Assembly: GCA_033239005.1 (NCBI GenBank) | Contig: BSQZ01000103.1 | Coordinates: forward strand, 124,001-188,000 | Direction of reading: 5' to 3' | Source: Lamellibrachia satsuma | Taxonomy: Eukaryota; Annelida; Polychaeta; Sabellida; Siboglinidae | Length of the DNA: 64,000 nt | In this document: positions 58,030 through 64,000 of the stretch, in pieces | How positions within the stretch are numbered: position 1 is the stretch's first letter | Layout of the letters: each line of letters opens with the position of its first letter | Notes under the pieces: generated by a model | Seen by the model: the letters and a program-made list of their open reading frames with translations, nothing else | What the model was told of the DNA's origin: nothing | The model's database searches: none | Made by a program: the position numbers and the translations under genes

Positions 58030-60870
58030 ATTTTGCTGAAAGGGTTTTTATCTGATAGTTTTATTTATTTTATGTATAGGATGTTAGATGAAAATTTTTA
58101 ATAGGTTGGTTGTGTGTATGGATACTGTCGCTGTCTTGCACACATAGACAGTCTCCATACCCACACCATTGATAAGTTTACGCTGAGCACTGTGTTTTAA
58201 AGGCAGTTTATGTGAGGAGGTGTGGTGAAAGGGAGTTCCATGATAGCTTCTTGAAATGATTTTGGGTTTTTATGCTGGTAATTTTTGGTGGAATCATATT
58301 CCATATGCGAATGGCTCCGGGATAAAATGAAAAGACCATTGCATTTATGACACCTGGGGGCTATGTAATGTCCATGGGTTCAAGAGCGGGTTAGTAGGCC
58401 TGGGGGGGTGATCTCAATAATGTTATTTAGAATTTTGTAGAAGGTTGTGGCTTCTTTAATAATAAGTCTTCGTTCAAGAGTTGGCCATCCAAGGGCAGTA
58501 ATTAGATCTGCCGGATTTGTGTTCCGTCTGTAATAATTTTTAACAAATCTGGCAGCAGAGTGTTGTACTCTTTCAAGGCTTTTAACTTGTGAAATGGTGT
58601 GAGGATTCCATATGGGTGATGAGTACTTGAGCCGGATTAGCATGTTGTCGGGTTTGCATGGGCCAAGAGTTTGTTTAATCATGCCTAAAACTTTTGAAGA
58701 TTTTGAAGTTATGTCAGTGACGTGATTTGTCCAGGTTAATTTGGAATCCAATTTTACTCCGAGATATGAGTGGCTGGATACGGTGGATAATGGCTACCCA
58801 AAAAGAGAGTACTTGTGTGGGCTGGGTTTAGTTTTGTTTGTTATTGGAAGGTGGACACATTTAGATACATTAAATTCCATTTGCCATTTGTCTGACCATG
58901 TTTGGAGTTGGTTTAGGTCATTTTGGAGAATTTCATGGTTGGGTTGGGAAGAAATCTTATGATATATAATACTGTCATCTGCAAAAAGGCATATAGAAGA
59001 TTTGATATTCCCATCTATGTCATTTGTGCAGAGTAAGAAGAGGACAGGTCCTAGAACTGAACACTGTGGGTCACCAGATGTGACATCTGTGATGTCCAAC
59101 AGGGCTCCGTTAACTGAAACTCTCTGTTTGCGGTTGGATAGAAAAGATTTGATCCGATTTTTAGTGTTTCCAGTGATTCCATAGGAGGTAAATTTTTATA
59201 GAAGACATAAGTGAGGCACTTTGTCAAAGGCTTTGGCAAAGTCAGGCAGGATTGCGTCAATTTGGGTCTTGTTGTCCATAGCAGTCATCCAGTCATGGAC
59301 TGTCTCAATGAGTTGAGATTCACAAGGCAGTCCCGACTGGAATCTGAGTTGGAAGTGGAGAATGATGTTATGCTTTTGCAGGTGTTTCCACATATTGCTT
59401 AGGATGACATGTTCCATTACTTTACAGAGGATGCAGGTTAGTGATATGGGTCTGTAAGGATAAGGATAAAGGATAAGGATAAATTTTATTTGTCCCAACA
59501 GCAAAAAAAATAGATAAATTATATTGAGTGGCAATATAAATTATATAAATACATATGATACATGCACATATAGAACTGTACAATATATAATAGCAACTAA
59601 TAAATCATCAATAAAAGTAATACATTATGCAACAACAACCAAAAAAAAAAACATTTGCTGTGGGAAGGGAGACTCCTACTAAGACCAACAATGGTCGCTA
59701 TCGTAGGAGCCACCCAAACTAACAATAACAATAAACATATATTCCCTATACATATATTTCTACATTAAAAAAGTAGAGAGCATGTTTGGTTTTTTGTCTG
59801 TGTCTTACATATAATCAATTTAAGTACAAAGTAGTGTAGTTAGCATGGTCAGATTTGTGGCTCTTTTTGTGTATGGGGGTTACTAATGCTTGTAGCCAGT
59901 CGTTAGGAAGTTTACCTGTGTTGTATGATTGTTGGAAAATTTGGGTGATGATGGGAGCTATCTGCTTTGCAGTTTCTTTAAGGACTCTGGCTGGGAGTTC
60001 ATCTGGGCCTGTAGCTTTGTCCTGGTTTAGATTTTCCAGCTGCTTTATTACGCCATCTATGCCAATTTCAAGAAGTTGGATGTTGGGGTAATTAGAGGGG
60101 GCTATTTGGGGGATGGGGTGCTTTTCTTGGGTAAATGCAGAGCTAAATTGGTTGTTTAGGGCATTTGCTTTATCATGATCATTTATTATTGGCTGGTCGT
60201 TTACTTGAAGTGTGGGAATGCCAATGTTTTCTCGTTTATTTGCCTTAATAAATGACCAGAATTGTTTTGGATTAGTTTTCAGGCTGTCTCCAATGTGGTT
60301 GTTAACATAGTCTTTGTAAGATTTTGCTAATGCTTTGTTTTCGGATTTCTTAAATTTTCCCCAGTCACAGTTTAGTCCAGTTTGCTTTTTTGTTTTTGCT
60401 TTTGTTACGTCTTCTCTGCATTCTAATTAGTTCACATGTTATCCAGGGGAGGTGGGTTTTAGCTTTGGTGTATCGTCTTGGTATGTTAATGTTAATTAAG
60501 TTAGTCAGACGTTCGTGGAAGAAGGTCCAGTTTATGTCTATATCCTGTGGGTTGGTGTCCATGTCGAAGTACTCATGATTTAGTTTGTCTATGTTGTCTT
60601 TAAGTTTGTCCCAGTCTTCTGATTTGTAACTATAAACTGGGGGGGTTTCTTGTTGCGAACTGGGTTTAAGTTGACATTGAAGGTCACGGATTCGTGATCG
60701 CTCATACCAGGAGTGGTATGGGTGTTGATGATGATACTTTGCTGTATAGACAGTTTTGGATATACATGAACGGATAGTCTCTGTGCAGTAATTGCAGCCT
60801 GGCTGAATGCTTCACAGAGAAGTCGAGTTGGTGTTGGATGACTACTGGTAACCATAATTCTAAACCTGTC
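58030..60870 (-). pseudogene. CR1/Jockey-type LINE, second family, decayed and nested
   Basis: Minus-strand order: endonuclease end TPGMSDHESVTFNVNLNP (about 60,690), linker pieces, RT YPYRPISLTCILCKVMEHVI, DAILPDFAKAFDKVPH (motif A), GDPQCSVLGPVLFLLCTND (motif B), ICLFADDSIIYHKI (catalytic FADD) and the C-terminal region WTNHVTDITSKSSKVLGMIK, SPIWNPHT, RVQHSAARFVKNYY. Stops and frameshifts throughout. The 5' part of the endonuclease is missing. A different element is inserted at 59,455-59,845. The left 170 bp is the presumed 3' UTR. Confidence 0.9.
59455..59845 (-). mobile_element. Short element inserted in the LINE (about 390 bp)
   Basis: Begins with AGGATAAGGATAAAGGATAA, i.e. a (TTATCC)n tail on the minus strand, followed by ATTTTATTTGTCCC. 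LINE coding resumes to the right at about 59,846. A tailed SINE or LINE 3' end is likely. Confidence 0.6.
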
Positions 60871-60989
60871 CTACAGAGCTGGTCAGTGACTCAGGCTCTG
60901 TTCCAGGTCAAGTATAAGATGCAGGACACAGGCACAAAGCTTTGGTCACTGAGGCAAGAGGGTCAATATTTACTTGGGCATGCCCAAAT

Positions 60990-62690
60990 CACAATTAGGG
61001 AAATGAGGGTATAATTAATCATCCTAGAATGTATTCATAGCACAGTTGCTGGTGTGCCAAAGTTAGTAGAATTGTTTCTGTCAGCTGAGATTTCATATTC
61101 ATGTTTTAGTTCCCATGGTACCATATTAAAGGGTAGGGGCCTAGTACGGTGTATGCAAGTTTCTCAAAAAATAAATGCCAGATACTAGGTCTGTCCATTA
61201 CAACAGCCATGTTGTTTCTGTAAAATGAAACGCTAGATGCTGGGTTCCTAGAGTAGTACAGATGTTATGATATATTTATGTAGTACAGTCAGTTTGTAGA
61301 TAAAGAACCACACAGCACTAAACTGTAGCTGTTAAGGTGAAAGGTGAAACGGTAATGTTGTATTTCTGCAAGATTCAATTAACATGACACTCCTGAGGCC
61401 ATTTGGGCAAGCCTGGGTATGGTCAGGACAACCAAGGGATATAGTTATAGCACGTCAGACGCCAACCACCTTCAGTGTCAGTGGTCATAGTCCCACCAGC
61501 AAGGAATAGGTTTCTTGCCCATAGAAGTTTGTAGATACTGATGCAAGTCCACTACTGTTTTTTCCCATTGAAACCAATGCTAAAAACAAGTCAGGCAATT
61601 CCACATTATGTGCAAAATTACGATTTGGTTTTAATAAAAACTACACTTTGATGTTTGTCGCCGACCTGCAGTTGTGTTTTTATAAAATCCTAAAAAAAAA
61701 TTTATTGACATGGTAGATGCTTCCATCATTTGGCAGCCAAATCGATTGGATTCTGTTTTATTTGACATTGTTACTTGCATTTGTTGCCCGCCAACAACTT
61801 AAAATTAAAACATGCAAACATTCCTTGTCACTAATCACTGGCCCTTTATTCATATGAAATGAACCCCCAGAAGTAAAATAATGATCTGTCCCATACTTCG
61901 TCATGTTGGCATATAAAGCCCTGGCTGTGTTACAAAGTTTTGGAAAAATGGCATTAGATGATAAAATTATATGATGCACAGGACCGCCTACAAAGTGATA
62001 TCATAAGTTATGTGGGATAAACTCAAGGTTGCAAAGAATTCCCCTGGCTAGGAAGTGACATTGTTAGTTATGTGGGATAAACCTTAACAAAAAACAGGGT
62101 GGACAATTCCCTGGCTTTATGCCAGAGTTTATGGAGATAGCTTTGGTCATAGATGGATTCTTATTAAATTGAGTCTCGAGGGAAAGCTGAGAGATTGTAT
62201 CTATAATCTGTACATAAACAAAATATATTGAATGAAATCCCTTCTTAGGATTTGCTACATTAGTCTAGCTGTTCTGTTGCTCTACATCTGCCAGTCAAGT
62301 CAGGTTCTGTAATTAGGAATGTAAGTAGTTCCATCTCCTGTCTGCAGTTAATGTTGAATTTTATGGTCACATTTTCTTACAAACATTAAAAGCGTTAAAC
62401 TGAGTAACATTTTCATTGTAACACAAAAAAAAAATGATAATAATTCTAAAACTTCTTGACATCCACTGGTACTATATTACCAATGCATCCCTATGCATCT
62501 TCAAATCCGCTTCATAATGCTGCATCTCACTGTCAATGCCCAAAGATCCCACATTTCAAACATTCCAATCTTGCTGGCTGAATATACAGTTACTTCTTGG
62601 CAAATAAAATTGCTGAAATCGACTAACTTGCTAATTTTTACCCACTTCTTTCTGAAAGTGTAACTGCAGTCTGACCCCTCCTAGCTGTCC
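60990..62690. other. No feature recognised
   Basis: AT-rich unique-looking DNA; no frame with splice or domain support. Confidence 0.5.
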
Positions 62691-62880
62691 ATGTTTCTGC
62701 CAGGCCTCCTGGTAATGTGGGGGGCTTCTGTCAGGCCTCCTGGTAATATGGGGGGCTTCTGTCAGGCCTCCTGGTAATATGGGGGGGCTTCTGTCAGGCC
62801 TCCTGGTAATATGGGGGGCTTCTGCCAGGCCTCCTGGTAATGTGGGGGGCTTCTGTCAGGCCTCCTGGTAATGCATCTGT
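62690..62880. repeat. 31-bp minisatellite, six copies
   Basis: Copies of CTTCTGTCAGGCCTCCTGGT plus AATATGGGGGG, with TG/AT and single-G variants. Confidence 0.95.
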
Positions 62881-64000
62881 GTAATTAGCTTTTAACAGTG
62901 AATCCTGGGGCAGTGTTATGGTATTAAGCTCAGGAAATTGATCTAGTTGTTGTTGTATGAAGCTATTTGGGAGAGAGCCCATGGAGGGTGTGTGTCTGTT
63001 GACTGCCCTCCCCCAGAATTTGTGGGCACAGATGAATATCTAGGCAGGTTCTTTTATGCAGTAAACCTCAGGAACAGGGAGAATTACATTTTTAGGTAAG
63101 TTTCCCGTATGAACCCTGTTTCCACAATTCATACCGGTTTGAGTTTTGTACTTCAAATAAAATATACATAAGGTGAGCAGCTGTCCATGCACCAACCTCA
63201 CCTGTGTGAGTTGATTGGGGAGACTACACTGCATAGTGTCAGTGCTGGTACATGAATGATACAGTAGAGGGGCATCAAGTTTGGTATGATGACACACTTG
63301 TTGAGAATGATTAACAAATAACTAACAAACTAAATTTCTTTATCTCATTGGAAAATTACATCACCTGCTGTAGAATTTTCATCAAATCCTACAATTTACT
63401 TTCTCGAGAAAATCAACATAGGAGATGTTCCCAGTCTGGCATTAATATAAGCAACAAGATTTTATCTACATATGCAGGGCATCTTTCCATCGCTGACAGG
63501 TCCGTATTCTGCTAACCAGCAACTAGAAATGTAATCCAGTGCACAGAAGAAGTGTCGTAGTCTGCAAATGTGTCCTTTTCCATTTTCAGAAAAAAAATTC
63601 AAGGTGCAAAAAGTCCTTGAAGTGGTACCGTCTCAAAATTACTGTCACTTAAATCGTATGCCTTGGACTAGGATGTGAAATAATGATTTATCCCCATTTC
63701 AGTCATCTGCAGATGATTCAATAGTATGTATTCCAGAAAACTGTCCTTACACTTGTCTACCTCCAGTTTCAACCAATTGAATATTAATTAACTCAGTCCA
63801 TTGTTTTTAACTTTACTTACATTTAAAAATTATTCAATACACCCTGTATTGCAAAATAAGTGGATAAAAAGATGTGACATCGAAGTCCACTGAGCAAGTG
63901 GTGATATGAAGTCATTAAAATAAAATATGGCTCACTGTTTGCAAACCTTTCTGATTTATTTTTGTTTGCTGGAAACATTTCAGACATGTAGCATTTTCAT
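62880..64000. other. No confident feature to the window end
   Basis: An acceptor-like CCCCATTTCAG at about 63,702 followed by a short open frame was noted but is too weak to call. Confidence 0.4.

Noticed and set aside
60877..61013. Exon-like frame after CCTACAG (SWSVTQALFQVKYKMQDTG)
   Set aside because: It overlaps the edge of a minus-strand LINE endonuclease region and has no convincing donor.
63703..63778. Possible terminal exon after CCCCATTTCAG reading SSADDSIVCIPENCPYT
   Set aside because: Short, no link to another exon, and no recognisable domain.

Overview
This is animal (metazoan) nuclear DNA, AT-rich, intron-rich and full of transposons. The organism is probably a marine invertebrate: the CR1/L2-like LINEs, Ty3/Gypsy element, tRNA-derived SINEs, hAT and Tc1/mariner-type MITEs and many minisatellites all fit. 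I cannot name the phylum from sequence alone.

The one clear host gene runs left to right from about 260 to 35,941. It is the 3' part of an inositol 1,4,5-trisphosphate receptor (IP3R)-like endoplasmic-reticulum calcium channel. I could build a continuous reading frame of 27 exons (3,258 coding bases, about 1,085 residues) with matching splice phases. It covers helical regulatory regions, a RIH-associated-type domain, the linker before the membrane, the transmembrane channel, the CFIC/HVKEEH zinc-finger linker and a short C-terminal coiled coil. The gene starts left of the window.

The most striking feature is a pair of tandem, equal-length (176 nt), same-phase, about 49% identical exons (26,732-26,907 and 27,705-27,880). 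Each encodes S5, the pore helix and the start of the selectivity filter. Including both or neither breaks the frame, so they look like mutually exclusive pore exons. Neither encodes the usual GGGVGD-type filter. Elsewhere in the gene, one 3' splice site has been copied several times by a 50-bp tandem repeat, another exon has a 27-nt in-frame tandem acceptor, and one intron has a GC donor.

Its introns hold several fragments of a CR1/L2-like LINE family ending in TCTTGTTAAA repeats, a second LINE whose RT region has grown a 30-bp minisatellite with a 180-bp higher-order period, a solo LTR with target duplication, a hAT-type MITE, SINEs (one split by a LINE), and a 3.5-kb transposon with terminal inverted repeats carrying a DUF7869-like protein gene.

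From 36.1 to 64 kb there is no confident host gene. This part holds a nearly full-length, recently inserted Ty3/Gypsy element (39,525-44,526, LTRs differing at 2 of 194 positions) beside a hAT-like fragment, RTE-like and CR1-like LINE remains, a TA-flanked MITE, a decayed second transposase-like gene, long (AT)n and (CA)n tracts, and a possible promoter (perfect NRF1 palindrome at 49,557) followed by one or two candidate exons of an unidentified gene.
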